From assembly GCF_019145355.1 (NCBI RefSeq), contig NZ_JAHSTY010000002.1, forward strand, positions 1,674,001-1,738,000: a stretch of 64,000 nt of DNA, given 5' to 3'. Numbering within the stretch: position 1 is the stretch's first letter; each line of letters starts with the position of its first letter. The position numbers were made by a program, and so were the translations under genes. The stretch is from Pseudomonas azadiae. GTDB lineage: Bacteria > Pseudomonadota > Gammaproteobacteria > Pseudomonadales > Pseudomonadaceae. The notes beneath the pieces were generated by a model. It was given only the letters and a program-made list of their open reading frames with translations. It made no database searches and was not told the origin of the DNA. This document shows, in pieces, positions 35,000 through 45,062 of the stretch.

Positions 35000-35665
35000 A
35001 TGCCTGGCCCCACCGCGGACCTGTTCGCCGAGGACGCGCTGCAGCAACCTGCCGGGCGCGAGCAAATTGGCGAACAGTCCTACGTGCTACGCGGTATCGC
35101 CCTGCCCTGGGTTGAGCGCCTTCTGCCAGAACTGCGGCGAGTGCTGGCTCAATCGCCGTTTCGGCAAATGGTCACACCCGGTGGCTTTACCATGTCGGCG
35201 GCGTTGAGCAGTTGCGGCGACCTGGGCTGGACCACCGACAGTTCCGGTTATCGCTACACCCCGCTCGACCCGCGCAGCCAGCAGCCCTGGCCGCTTATGC
35301 CCGATGTCCTGCGCGAATTGGCGGTGCTGGCGGCGGCAGAGGCCGGTTTTCCCGACTTTGCACCCGACGCCTGCCTGATCAACCGTTATGTGCCCGGCGC
35401 GAAAATGTCCTTGCACCAGGACAAGAATGAACGCCGCTACAGCGAACCCGTCGTGTCGCTGTCGCTCGGCTTGCCGGCGATTTTCCTGTTTGGGGGGCAC
35501 GCGCGCGGTGACAAGGCCCGGAAAATCTCGCTGTTCCATGGCGACATGGTGGTCTGGGGCGGCGTCGACCGCCTGCGCTTCCACGGCGTGATGCCGATCA
35601 AGGATGGCGTGCACCCGGTCATGGGCCCGCAACGCATCAACCTGACCTTTCGCACCGCCGGTTAA
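35000..35665 (+). CDS. alkB: Alpha-ketoglutarate-dependent DNA repair dioxygenase AlkB
   Basis: This 221-aa Fe(II)/2-oxoglutarate dioxygenase removes methyl groups from 1-methyladenine and 3-methylcytosine. The iron triad is His139 and Asp141 (SLHQDKNERRYSEP) with His195 (RLRFHGVMP). The oxoglutarate-binding arginines are in QRINLTFR at the C-terminus (Arg212 included). The substrate-lid region LGWTTDSSGYRYTPLDPRSQ is typical of E. coli AlkB type. It is followed by ada 75 bp downstream, the classical adaptive-response pairing. Confidence 0.95.
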   Translation: MPGPTADLFAEDALQQPAGREQIGEQSYVLRGIALPWVERLLPELRRVLAQSPFRQMVTPGGFTMSAALSSCGDLGWTTDSSGYRYTPLDPRSQQPWPLMPDVLRELAVLAAAEAGFPDFAPDACLINRYVPGAKMSLHQDKNERRYSEPVVSLSLGLPAIFLFGGHARGDKARKISLFHGDMVVWGGVDRLRFHGVMPIKDGVHPVMGPQRINLTFRTAG

Positions 35666-35740
35666 TTTGACCGCAAGCTTCAGAGTGCCAGGTGTTGACG
35701 GCACGACTAATCTGGCCAGGATCCGTCAAGAGTGTCGAGC

Positions 35741-36787
35741 ATGACTACCGAACAAGACCCGCGCTGGGCAGCGATTCTCGCCCGTGATCCCAAGGCCGAT
35801 GCGCTGTTCGTCTATGGCGTGAAGACGACCGGCGTGTATTGCCGCGCCAGCAGCGTTTCGCGCTTGCCACGCCCGGAAAACGTCGAGTTCTTCGACACCC
35901 CCGCACAGGCCGAAGCCGCCGGATATCGTGCGAACAAACGCGCCGCCGCAGACCAGACCCAGCTCGCCGCGCAGCATGCACAACGGGTGGCCGACGCCTG
36001 TCGGCATATCGAACAGGCCCAGACGCCACCCAGCCTGAACGCACTGGCCGCACACGCCAAGCTGAGCCCCTTCCACTTTCACCGCGTGTTCAAAGCCGTG
36101 ACCGGCCTGACGCCCAAGGGCTACGCCAACGCCCATCGTTCGCGCAAGGTGCGCGATGGCCTCAAGGGCTCGCACTCGGTGACCGATGCGCTGTATGACG
36201 CGGGCTTCAACTCCAATAGCCGCTTTTATGAGTCGGCCAACCAGCTTCTGGGGATGAAACCCAGTGACTACAAGGCTGGCGGCACCCACAACGCGATCCT
36301 TTTCGCTGTCGGGCAATGTTCGCTCGGGGCCATCCTCGTGGCACAAAGCGCCCGTGGCGTGTGCGCGATCCTGCTGGGCGATGACCCGCATCAGTTGGTG
36401 CGTGACCTGCAGGATCAATTCCCCAAAGCCGACCTGGTGGGTGCCGACCAACGCTTCGAACAGTTGATCGCTCAGGTCGTCGGCTTTGTCGAAGCGCCCG
36501 CACTTGGCCTGGACTTGCCGCTGGATCTGCGTGGCACCGCGTTCCAGGAACGGGTGTGGCAGGCCTTGCGCGAGATTCCACCGGGCAGCACGGCCAGCTA
36601 CGCCCAGATTGCCGAGCGAATCGGCGCGCCGACGGCGTTCCGCGCGGTGGCACAGGCCTGTGGCGCCAACCGCCTGGCGGTGGCAATCCCGTGCCACCGC
36701 GTGGTGCGCAGCGACGGCGACCTGTCGGGCTATCGCTGGGGAGTAGCGCGCAAGCAGCAGTTGCTGGAACGCGAAAGCGAAGGCTGA
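35741..36787 (+). CDS. ada: Ada-like regulator/O6-methylguanine methyltransferase with degenerate N-terminal zinc site
   Basis: This 348-aa protein has the three Ada parts. The N-terminal part (FVYGVKTTGVYC...LPRPENVEFF) aligns with the methylphosphotriester-accepting domain but keeps only Cys34; the other three zinc ligands are replaced (Ser38, Asn65, Ala68, where RPCKRC is expected and RANKRA is found). The central AraC domain is intact (LSPFHFHRVFKAVTGLTPKG, then DALYDAGFNSNSRFYESANQ). The C-terminal methyltransferase has its acceptor Cys318 in AIPCHRVVRSDG. So O6-guanine repair should work, while zinc-dependent methyl sensing by the classical route should not. ATG 35741 is preferred over a GTG three codons upstream. 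Confidence 0.9.
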   Translation: MTTEQDPRWAAILARDPKADALFVYGVKTTGVYCRASSVSRLPRPENVEFFDTPAQAEAAGYRANKRAAADQTQLAAQHAQRVADACRHIEQAQTPPSLNALAAHAKLSPFHFHRVFKAVTGLTPKGYANAHRSRKVRDGLKGSHSVTDALYDAGFNSNSRFYESANQLLGMKPSDYKAGGTHNAILFAVGQCSLGAILVAQSARGVCAILLGDDPHQLVRDLQDQFPKADLVGADQRFEQLIAQVVGFVEAPALGLDLPLDLRGTAFQERVWQALREIPPGSTASYAQIAERIGAPTAFRAVAQACGANRLAVAIPCHRVVRSDGDLSGYRWGVARKQQLLERESEG

Positions 36788-36907
36788 ACCCACATGCTTC
36801 ACACACCACGAAACATCACCTGAGTCCAGTGAATAAAACAGACTGGCCGCAGGCCCAAGGCCCTGTTAAAACAGCGCAAAGCCCCACTGACGCTGGAGAC
36901 ACACCCC

Positions 36908-37966
36908 ATGAGCACCTGGCCAGACACCCGCCTTCTCGACCTGCTGGGCATCGAGGTTCCGATCATCCAGGCTCCCATGGCGGTCGGCACCACCACGGCC
37001 ATGGTCATTGCCGCCAATAACGCCGGCGCGCTGGGCTCACTGCCGGCGGCGGCACTGAGCATCGAACAATTGCGCGACGCGCTGACCGAGATCCGCCAGG
37101 CCAGCTCGCGTCCCATCAACGTGAATTTCTTCTGCCACCAGCCGCCTGCGCCCGACGCCGCCCGCGATCAGCGCTGGAAGGCATTGCTGGAACCCTACTA
37201 CCGCGAATTGGGTGCCGACTTTGATGCGCCAACGCCGGTCTCCAACCGCGCACCGTTCAACGACGCGGCGTGCCAGGTGGTCGAAGCGTTCCGCCCTGAG
37301 GTCGTCAGTTTTCACTTCGGCCTGCCGGAAAAGTCGTTGCTGGATCGGGTAAAAGCCACGGGCGCCAAAGTGCTGTCGTCGGCCACCACGGTAGAGGAAG
37401 CCGTCTGGCTGGAACAACACGGCTGCGATGCGATCATCGCCATGGGCATTGAAGCCGGCGGCCACCGGGGTTTGTTTCTGAGCGATGACCTCAACACCCA
37501 GATCGGCCTGTTCGCCCTGGTCCCGCAAATCGTCGACGCCGTCAGCGTGCCCGTGATTGCCGCCGGCGGCATCGGCGATGCGCGCGGGATCGTCGCGGCA
37601 TTCGCCCTGGGCGCCTCGGCGGTACAGATCGGCACCGCTTACCTGTTTACCCCCGAAGCCAATGTCACCGCCTCCCACCGCCATGCATTGCGCCACGCCC
37701 AGGCCAGTGAAACCGCGCTGACCAACCTGTTCACCGGGCGCCCGGCCCGGGGTATCGTCAACCGGGTGATGCGTGAATTGGGGGCGATCAACCCGGCCGC
37801 CCCGGCATTCCCGACCTCCGGCGGCGCGCTGATGCCGCTCAAAGCCAAGGATGAAGCCGGCTTCAGCAACCTGTGGTCAGGCCAGGCGCTGCGCCTGGGC
37901 AAAGACATCAGCAGCTATGACCTGACGCGCGAACTGGCGGAGCAGGCGCTGGCCAAGCTCAAGTAG
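36908..37966 (+). CDS. Nitronate monooxygenase
   Basis: This 352-aa FMN enzyme (2-nitropropane dioxygenase family) oxidises alkyl nitronates such as propionate-3-nitronate. The TIM-barrel shows GIEVPIIQAPMAVGTTTAMV at the start, SFHFGLPEKSLLDRVKATGA in the middle, AMGIEAGGHRG as the phosphate/substrate region and PVIAAGGIGDARGIVAAFAL for FMN phosphate binding. The C-terminal third includes TGRPARGIVNRVM. Length is typical of class I enzymes. It follows ada by 120 bp on the same strand and has its own ribosome-binding site (TGGAGACACACCCC). Confidence 0.9.
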   Translation: MSTWPDTRLLDLLGIEVPIIQAPMAVGTTTAMVIAANNAGALGSLPAAALSIEQLRDALTEIRQASSRPINVNFFCHQPPAPDAARDQRWKALLEPYYRELGADFDAPTPVSNRAPFNDAACQVVEAFRPEVVSFHFGLPEKSLLDRVKATGAKVLSSATTVEEAVWLEQHGCDAIIAMGIEAGGHRGLFLSDDLNTQIGLFALVPQIVDAVSVPVIAAGGIGDARGIVAAFALGASAVQIGTAYLFTPEANVTASHRHALRHAQASETALTNLFTGRPARGIVNRVMRELGAINPAAPAFPTSGGALMPLKAKDEAGFSNLWSGQALRLGKDISSYDLTRELAEQALAKLK

Positions 37967-38059
37967 AGGCGTCACCTGCGGCAACGTTGCGCTGTACCGG
38001 CACTGGGCAACCGCTATATATTCGCGTACATAGCGATTAAGCCTTCTATCCTGGCTCCT

Positions 38060-38984
<925 letters not shown>

Positions 38985-39665
38985 ATGCCGCTGTCGAGCG
39001 CCGATTTTTCCGCGATCTGGTTGACCATAAAGCTGGCGTCACTGACCACCGTGATCCTGCTGGTCATCGGCACCCCGATTGCCCTGTGGCTGTCGCGCAC
39101 CCGTTCCTGGTGGCGCGGGCCCATTGGCGCCATCGTCGCCTTGCCGTTGGTATTGCCGCCGACGGTCATCGGCTTCTACCTGCTGCTGACCATGGGGCCC
39201 AATGGCTTCTTCGGCCAGTTCACCCAGTGGCTGGGGCTGGGCACCCTCACCTTCAGCTTTGCCGGGCTGGTCATCGGCTCGGTGATTTACTCCATGCCGT
39301 TCGTGGTGCAGCCGTTGCAAAACGCCTTCTCGGCCATCGGCACGCGCCCATTGGAGGTGGCCGCGACCTTGCGCGCCAACCCGTGGGATACCTTCTTCAG
39401 CGTGGTCCTGCCCTTGGCACGCCCGGGGTTTGTCACCGCCGCCATCCTGGGGTTTGCGCACACCGTCGGTGAATTCGGCGTAGTGTTGATGATCGGCGGC
39501 AACATCCCGGACAAGACCCGGGTGGTGTCCGTACAGATCTACGACCACGTGGAAGCCATGGAATATGCCCAGGCCCACTGGCTGGCCGGCGCCATGGTGG
39601 TGTTCGCGTTCCTGGTATTGCTCGCGCTCTACGCCAGGCGCAAGACCCCGATGAGCTGGAGCTGA
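38985..39665 (+). CDS. modB: Molybdate ABC transporter permease
   Basis: This 226-aa inner-membrane protein has five hydrophobic segments. [20 protein letters not shown] and [20 protein letters not shown] are typical ModB stretches, and [20 protein letters not shown] is the EAA loop that contacts ModC. It starts directly after the modA stop and ends 2 nt before modC. Confidence 0.95.
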   Translation: MPLSSADFSAIWLTIKLASLTTVILLVIGTPIALWLSRTRSWWRGPIGAIVALPLVLPPTVIGFYLLLTMGPNGFFGQFTQWLGLGTLTFSFAGLVIGSVIYSMPFVVQPLQNAFSAIGTRPLEVAATLRANPWDTFFSVVLPLARPGFVTAAILGFAHTVGEFGVVLMIGGNIPDKTRVVSVQIYDHVEAMEYAQAHWLAGAMVVFAFLVLLALYARRKTPMSWS

Positions 39666-39667
39666 CG

Positions 39668-40747
39668 ATGATTGATGTACGCCTGCACCTCACGTATCCG
39701 GGCTTTGCCCTCGACGTGGATGTGCACGTGCCCGGCCGCGGGGTGACCGCGTTGTACGGGCATTCCGGCTCCGGCAAGACCACCTGCCTGCGCTGTATCG
39801 CCGGGCTGGAGCGCGCCGACGAGGGCTTTATCCAGATCAACGATGAAGTCTGGCAAGACAGCCGCAAGGGGCTGTTCGTAGCCCCGCACAAACGCGCGCT
39901 GGGCTACGTGTTTCAAGAGGCCAGCCTGTTCGCGCATTTGTCGGTGCGGGCCAATCTTGAGTTCGGCCTCAAGCGCATTCCGCGCCAACAGCGCCGCGTG
40001 GACATGGCCCAGGCCACGCAATTACTGGGCATCGGCCACCTGCTCGATCGCCAGCCACACCACCTGTCCGGCGGCGAGCGCCAACGCATCGGCATCGCCC
40101 GCGCATTGCTCACCAGCCCGAGCCTGCTGTTGATGGACGAGCCCCTCGCGGCCCTGGACAGCGCGCGCAAAAGCGAAATCCTGCCCTACCTTGAACGCCT
40201 GCACGATGAGCTGGATATCCCGGTGCTGTATGTCAGCCATGCCAGGGATGAAGTCGCGCGCCTGGCCGATCACCTGGTCTTGCTCAGCGACGGTAAGGCC
40301 TTGGCCAGCGGCCCCATCGGCGAAACCCTGGCGCGGCTCGACCTGCCGCTGGCGCTGGGCGACGACGCGGGTGTGGTGATTACCGGCACGGTGAGTGCCT
40401 ACGATGAGCACTATCAATTGCTCACATTGCAACTGCCCGCCAGTACCCTGCAGATGCGCGTCGCCCATGCGCCGTTGGCTGTGGGCAAGGCGTTGCGCAT
40501 CAAGGTGCAGGCGCGGGATGTCAGCCTCAGCCTGCAAGCGGAGGAACACAGCAGCATCCTCAACCGCCTGCCGGTGACGGTTACCCAGGAGATTGCGGCG
40601 GATAACAGCGCGCATGTGCTGGTGCGCCTGGACGCCGATGGCACACCGTTGCTGGCGCGCATCACGCGGTTCTCGCGCGATCAATTGCACCTGCACCCAG
40701 GGCAGGCGCTGTGGGCGCAGATCAAGGCGGTCGCGGTATTGGCGTAG
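39668..40747 (+). CDS. modC: Molybdate ABC transporter ATP-binding protein
   Basis: This 359-aa ATPase has Walker A in [17 protein letters not shown], the signature [20 protein letters not shown] and Walker [20 protein letters not shown]. The C-terminal third (from about residue 285) is a TOBE/MOP-type molybdate-binding domain that regulates transport. Length is typical of ModC. Last gene of the modABC operon. Confidence 0.95.
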   Translation: MIDVRLHLTYPGFALDVDVHVPGRGVTALYGHSGSGKTTCLRCIAGLERADEGFIQINDEVWQDSRKGLFVAPHKRALGYVFQEASLFAHLSVRANLEFGLKRIPRQQRRVDMAQATQLLGIGHLLDRQPHHLSGGERQRIGIARALLTSPSLLLMDEPLAALDSARKSEILPYLERLHDELDIPVLYVSHARDEVARLADHLVLLSDGKALASGPIGETLARLDLPLALGDDAGVVITGTVSAYDEHYQLLTLQLPASTLQMRVAHAPLAVGKALRIKVQARDVSLSLQAEEHSSILNRLPVTVTQEIAADNSAHVLVRLDADGTPLLARITRFSRDQLHLHPGQALWAQIKAVAVLA

Positions 40748-40822
40748 CAAACCTTTTGGCACGTCCGCAAGCGGCTGCGGTCAATCAGACATACCGGCCT
40801 GATTTGCCAAGGAACCCGCACC

Positions 40823-41872
40823 ATGCCCGATTCTGCTTTACCTGCCGACCTGCCCCGCGACCTGCACTACGTTGACGACACCCAGCCCGGCATCCGCCGA
40901 AAAAAAGTGCGGGGCGCGTTCCAGTACTTCGGCCCCAAAGGCGAACGCATCACCGATGCCGACGAGATCAAGCGCCTCAACGCCCTGGCCGTGCCGCCCG
41001 CCTACACTGATGTGTGGATCTGCGCCGACCCGCGCGGCCATCTGCAAGCCACTGGCCGCGACGCACGCGGGCGCAAGCAATACCGCTATCACACACGCTG
41101 GCGCGAAGTGCGCGATACCGACAAATACTCACGGCTGCAGGCGTTCGGCAAGGCGCTGCCGAAACTGCGCAGACAGCTCGAAGCGCAAATTGCCGAACCG
41201 GGCTTCACTCGCGAAAAAGTGCTGGCCACGGTGGTGATGCTGCTGGATGCGACGCTGATCCGGGTCGGCAATACCCAGTATGCGCGGGACAACAAGTCCT
41301 ACGGGCTGACCACCCTGCGCACCCGCCATGTGGACGTCAAAGGCAGCGAGATCCAGTTTCAGTTCCGCGGCAAGAGCGGCGTCGAGCATCAGGTCAGCGT
41401 CAAGGATCGGCGCCTGGCCACGGTGGTCAAGCGTTGCCTGGAATTGCCGGGGCAGAACCTGTTCCAGTATCTGGACGAGGACGGCGAGCGGCACACTGTC
41501 AGTTCCCACGACGTGAATGAATATCTGCATCGCCTCACCGGGGCGGACTTCACCGCCAAGGACTACCGCACCTGGGCCGGCACCGCGATGGCGCTGGCGG
41601 TGCTGCGCGAACTGCAGTGGCAGCCTGAGTCCGACGCAAAAAAACACGTGGTGGCCATGGTCAAGGACGTCGCCAAGCAACTGGGGAATACCCCGGCGGT
41701 GTGCCGCAAGTGCTACATCCATCCCGCCGTGCTCGAGCACTTCAGCCTCGGTGAGCTCTCCAGACTGCCCAAGCCGCGCCTACGCAAAGGGCTCAAGGCC
41801 GAAGAGGTTGCGTTGGCGATGTTTCTTGAACAGCTTGCGGCGCACTTGCCGGAAAAAGCCAGGACGGGTTAG
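40823..41872 (+). CDS. DNA topoisomerase IB
   Basis: This 349-aa poxvirus-type topoisomerase relaxes supercoils through a 3'-phosphotyrosyl link. The N-terminal part has GIRRKKVRGAFQYFGPKGER and GRKQYRYHTRWREVRDTDKY. The catalytic domain has VMLLDATLIRVGNTQYARDN with the first catalytic Arg, KSYGLTTLRTRHV with the catalytic Lys region, and VCRKCYIHPAVLEHF with the nucleophile Tyr in KCYIHP. Such enzymes are common but non-essential in Pseudomonas. The start has AAGGAACCCGCACC upstream. Confidence 0.92.
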   Translation: MPDSALPADLPRDLHYVDDTQPGIRRKKVRGAFQYFGPKGERITDADEIKRLNALAVPPAYTDVWICADPRGHLQATGRDARGRKQYRYHTRWREVRDTDKYSRLQAFGKALPKLRRQLEAQIAEPGFTREKVLATVVMLLDATLIRVGNTQYARDNKSYGLTTLRTRHVDVKGSEIQFQFRGKSGVEHQVSVKDRRLATVVKRCLELPGQNLFQYLDEDGERHTVSSHDVNEYLHRLTGADFTAKDYRTWAGTAMALAVLRELQWQPESDAKKHVVAMVKDVAKQLGNTPAVCRKCYIHPAVLEHFSLGELSRLPKPRLRKGLKAEEVALAMFLEQLAAHLPEKARTG

Positions 41873-41996
41873 GCTGCGCCTCCCTCCTGCCTCACGGGAC
41901 GACCGCCGACGTGAACAACTAAGCCTTCCAGAATGTATCTGCAACGAGCCGCCTGGCGCGCTTGTTGGCCTGTCCGACATTTTTTTGGAGGTGCTG

Positions 41997-43619
41997 ATGA
42001 CTGACGTCAACCGGCTGCCCACACTTGTTTCCCTGCAACACCTGAGCTTCCAGTTCGCCAATGGCGAAACCTTGCTGGACGACGTGACCTTGTCCATCGA
42101 TCACACCCCTACCGGCATCGTGGGGCGCAATGGCCGGGGTAAAAGTGTGCTGGCCAAATTGATCGCCGGGCTGCTGCTGCCCTCCTCCGGCACCTTGAGT
42201 CGCCCGGCCGAGGTGGCTTACGTGGCGCAGAACGTGGTGATCGTGCCGGGCGAAACCATCGCTGACATCACCGGTACCGCAGCGATACTCGCAGCCCTCA
42301 AGCGCATGACCCAAGGTGCCGCGCACGTCGACGACCTGGCATTGATCGACGACCGCTGGGACCTGGCCGAGCGCTGGCGCAGCGCCCTGGACGCTGCGGG
42401 TTTGTCGCAACTGTGCCCGGACGCCCCGGCCGACCAGCTCAGCGGCGGCCAACTGGCCCGCGTTGCGGTGATCGGTGCGCTACTCGCTGCGCCAGAGCTG
42501 CTGGTGCTCGACGAGCCTACCAACCACCTGGACAGCAACGGCCGTGCATGGCTATTGCGCGTACTCGGCGATTGGCGCGGCGGCCTGGTGGTCGTCAGTC
42601 ATGACCGGCAACTGCTCAATACTCTGGGGCGCATCATTGAACTCTCCCCCCTCGGCGTTCAGGTGTTCGGCGGCAACTACGCGGCCTACCGCGCCCAGCG
42701 CGATGCGCAACAACAGGCCGCCGCCGCCGCGCTGGAGCATGCGCGCCTGGCGCGCAGCCGCGAACATAGGCGTCTGCAAAGCGAGCACGACAGCCTGCAA
42801 CGTCATGCCGCCCGCTCACGTCAGCAGGCGCAAACCGCCAACGTCGACCGCTTCACCAAGGCACGCTGGAAAGGCGCCGCCACGCAAATCGTCAGCAGCG
42901 TGCGCAGCGCCCATGGGCAACGCAAACACACGCGGGACGCGCAAGTACGCCAGGCCTACGAACGGGTCGTGGATGAAACGCCAACCCTGCTGGCCGTGCC
43001 CGCCTGCGCGGTGCCCAATGGCCGACAGGTGTTATCGCTGGTCGATGCGCAGTTGCCATGGCTGCCGTCGACCCGCCTCAACCTTCATCTGGCCGGCCCG
43101 GTGCGTGTCGCTGTGCGCGGGCCGAACGGCTGCGGCAAGTCCACGCTGCTCAAGGTGCTTGCCGGCGATTGCGCCTTGGCCAGTGGGGAATGCAGCGTGC
43201 ACGTGCCCAGCGCCCATATCGATCAGCACCTTGCGCTGCTGGACGCGCATCGCTCGGTTGTCGAGCAGCTCAACCTGCTCGACACGCCGCTGGCCGAAGC
43301 CCAATTGCGCACGCGCCTGGCCCTGCTGCAACTCGACGCCTTGCGCGTGACCCAGCCTGCGGGGCAACTCAGTGGCGGTGAACGCTTGAAAGCCGCCATG
43401 GCGATTGCCTTGTGGCGCGAAGTGCCGGCGCAACTGCTGTTGCTGGACGAGCCGACCAACCACTTGGATGTGGAATCGGTGGAGGCTTTCGAACAGGCGC
43501 TGCGAGGGTTTACCGGCGCGCTGATGGTGGTGTCCCATGACCCAGTGTTTGTGCGAGCGATCCGGCCAACCCATTTCCTGGACTGGCAGCCTGCGGGTTG
43601 GACCCTGACGTGTGCCTGA
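41997..43619 (+). CDS. ABC-F family ATPase
   Basis: This 540-aa soluble protein has two ABC modules. Module 1: GIVGRNGRGKSVLAKLIAGL, LSGGQLARVAVIGAL, and LLVLDEPTNHLDSNGRAWLL. Module 2: VAVRGPNGCGKSTLLKVLAG, LSGGERLKAAMAIALW and LLLLDEPTNHLDVESVEAFE. An Arg/Gln/Ala-rich coiled linker (about residues 235-340) connects them. No membrane domain, so it belongs to the ABC-F translation/ribosome-associated group; the linker is unlike the classical EttA, Uup or YheS linkers, as in the less-studied short ABC-Fs. GTG 41991 is an alternative start; TTTTTTGGAGGTGCTG supplies a strong site. Confidence 0.88.
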   Translation: MTDVNRLPTLVSLQHLSFQFANGETLLDDVTLSIDHTPTGIVGRNGRGKSVLAKLIAGLLLPSSGTLSRPAEVAYVAQNVVIVPGETIADITGTAAILAALKRMTQGAAHVDDLALIDDRWDLAERWRSALDAAGLSQLCPDAPADQLSGGQLARVAVIGALLAAPELLVLDEPTNHLDSNGRAWLLRVLGDWRGGLVVVSHDRQLLNTLGRIIELSPLGVQVFGGNYAAYRAQRDAQQQAAAAALEHARLARSREHRRLQSEHDSLQRHAARSRQQAQTANVDRFTKARWKGAATQIVSSVRSAHGQRKHTRDAQVRQAYERVVDETPTLLAVPACAVPNGRQVLSLVDAQLPWLPSTRLNLHLAGPVRVAVRGPNGCGKSTLLKVLAGDCALASGECSVHVPSAHIDQHLALLDAHRSVVEQLNLLDTPLAEAQLRTRLALLQLDALRVTQPAGQLSGGERLKAAMAIALWREVPAQLLLLDEPTNHLDVESVEAFEQALRGFTGALMVVSHDPVFVRAIRPTHFLDWQPAGWTLTCA

Positions 43620-43688
43620 GGTCATTGCATGCGCGCTCAAAGCATCCTACGGTAGTGGCCGGATAATCTCACCGAGGAGCCCGGCCCT

Positions 43689-44393
43689 ATGCTGCCTTCG
43701 CCCCGCAAGCCTCACGCCAACGCCGCACTGGCCCATCAACAACGCTGGCGTGGCCGGGTCGGGCTGATGCTGGTGGCCAGCCTGTCGGTGCTGGCGGGGA
43801 TGACCGATGCCATCGGCTTCATGGCCAGCGGTGACTTTGTGTCGTTCATGAGCGGCAACACCACGCGTCTGGCGGTGGCAATCAGTGCGGGGGACTTGGG
43901 CCTGACCGGCCGGCTGCTGTTGCTGGTGGCCACCTTTGTCGCCGGCAATGCCTTGGGCGTGGTGGTCAGCCGACTGAGCCGTCGCCGTGCGCTGCCGTTG
44001 CTGTTGTGTATTGCCGCCTTGCTCTGCGCCGCCGCACTGCTGCCCCTCGCCGATACACTGCCTGCGCTGCTGGCGGCGATCATCGCGATGGGCATGCTCA
44101 ACGCTGCCGTGGAAGAGGTCAACGGATTGCCGGTGGGACTGACTTACGTCACCGGCGCGCTTTCCCGGTTTGGTCGCGGGCTTGGGCGTTGGCTGCTCGG
44201 GGAGCGCCGCAGCGGCTGGCGCGTGCAATTGATCCCGTGGGCGGGCATGTTCGTGGGCGCGGTGATCGGCGCGCTGCTGGAGCAGCAGATGGGACTCAAG
44301 GCGCTGCTGATCAGCGGCGTACTGGCCGGACTATTGGGGTTGGTGTCGCTGAAGATACCAAGGCGCTGGCAGTTGGGTTACATGCCGCGCTGA
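43689..44393 (+). CDS. DUF1275 (YoaK-like) membrane protein
   Basis: This 234-aa protein has about six hydrophobic segments. The family pattern is in LSVLAGMTDAIGFMASGDFV and SFMSGNTTRLAVAISAGDLG, then LPVGLTYVTGALSRFGRGLG. DUF1275 proteins are widespread inner-membrane proteins of unknown function, sometimes called YoaK. ATG 43689 follows CACCGAGGAGCCCGGCCCT. Confidence 0.87.
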   Translation: MLPSPRKPHANAALAHQQRWRGRVGLMLVASLSVLAGMTDAIGFMASGDFVSFMSGNTTRLAVAISAGDLGLTGRLLLLVATFVAGNALGVVVSRLSRRRALPLLLCIAALLCAAALLPLADTLPALLAAIIAMGMLNAAVEEVNGLPVGLTYVTGALSRFGRGLGRWLLGERRSGWRVQLIPWAGMFVGAVIGALLEQQMGLKALLISGVLAGLLGLVSLKIPRRWQLGYMPR

Positions 44394-44404
44394 AAAAAGA
44401 GGAT

Positions 44405-44467
44405 GCTCGCCCGGCGTTCAGGCCTCGACGTCCATGTACTGGTAAAGAGCTATCATGCCGGGCGAGC
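44405..44467. repeat. Perfect 11-bp inverted repeat after the DUF1275 gene
   Basis: GCTCGCCCGGC at 44405-44415 is exactly complementary to GCCGGGCGAGC at 44457-44467, separated by 41 nt. No T run follows, so it is not a canonical terminator. It lies in the convergent gap between the DUF1275 gene and the 117-aa lipoprotein gene. Confidence 0.75.
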
Positions 44468-44536
44468 GGGTGAATCATATGCCAATGCCTTGCGCCTGTC
44501 GTGCCAGGTATTTCCTAAATCGCCTTAGGCAACGGA

Positions 44537-44890
44537 CTACAGGCAAGTCGCGAGTGCGGCCAAACGACGCTTGGCGGGCATCGTGTCCTCTGCCGCGTAA
44601 TACTTGATGGTTGAACCGGCACCCGCGCTTTGCACGTCGACAAAGTAGTCACCCGCCGTGGTGTACACGGTAAAACCACCCGCCCCGATCGGCTCCTTGA
44701 AGCCACCGGCATCAACGCCGAACACGCTTTCGTCCTGCCAGCCGAACTGCACGCATTCGGCAACCACCAGGGTGGTCTTGTCCGAAGCCAGGGTTTTATA
44801 GGGCGCGCCCGCGCGCGCCTCCTTCATCTTCGAACCCGCGCAACCGGCCAACGCGGCCAGTACCAGTGCGCCTATTACCACCTTGTGCAT
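44537..44890 (-). CDS. Putative lipoprotein (117 aa)
   Basis: The leader HKVVIGALVLAALAGCAGSK has the lipobox LAGC, cleaved before Cys17. The mature part (APYKTLASDKTTLVVAECVQ, FGWQDESVFGVDAGGFKEP, then GGFTVYTTAGDYFVDVQSAG) is beta-rich and ends LAALATCL. The family appears frequent in Pseudomonas; no function is known. ATG 44890 has CGGAGCAATGGC ahead, better than the longer form from 44953. Confidence 0.82.
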   Translation of the reverse strand: MHKVVIGALVLAALAGCAGSKMKEARAGAPYKTLASDKTTLVVAECVQFGWQDESVFGVDAGGFKEPIGAGGFTVYTTAGDYFVDVQSAGAGSTIKYYAAEDTMPAKRRLAALATCL

Positions 44891-44952
44891 GCCATTGCTC
44901 CGTTGGAAAAAACGCGACTGTATCATTGCCGTGGGCCGGTCTGACGACTGCA

Positions 44953-45052
44953 TGAACTTTGTTTCACTGCCAGGGGGAAGATGCGTCGCTTAGAGTAACC
45001 ACGCTCATTTTTGGAAACCTCCCTTCTGCCCGCTCCCCGGCGGGCTTTTTTT
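44953..45052 (+). ncRNA. Candidate small RNA ending in an orphan terminator
   Basis: A strong intrinsic terminator (GCCCG-CTCCCCGG-CGGGC, 45028-45045, followed by seven T) faces rightwards, yet no rightward gene lies upstream of it: the flanking genes both run leftwards. The preceding 75 nt contain GGAAACCTCCC-type single-strand sequence but no open frame. A short untranslated transcript is the simplest reading; the start is not defined and 44953 is only a nominal limit. Confidence 0.4.
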
Positions 45053-45062
45053 CGTCCGGGTT

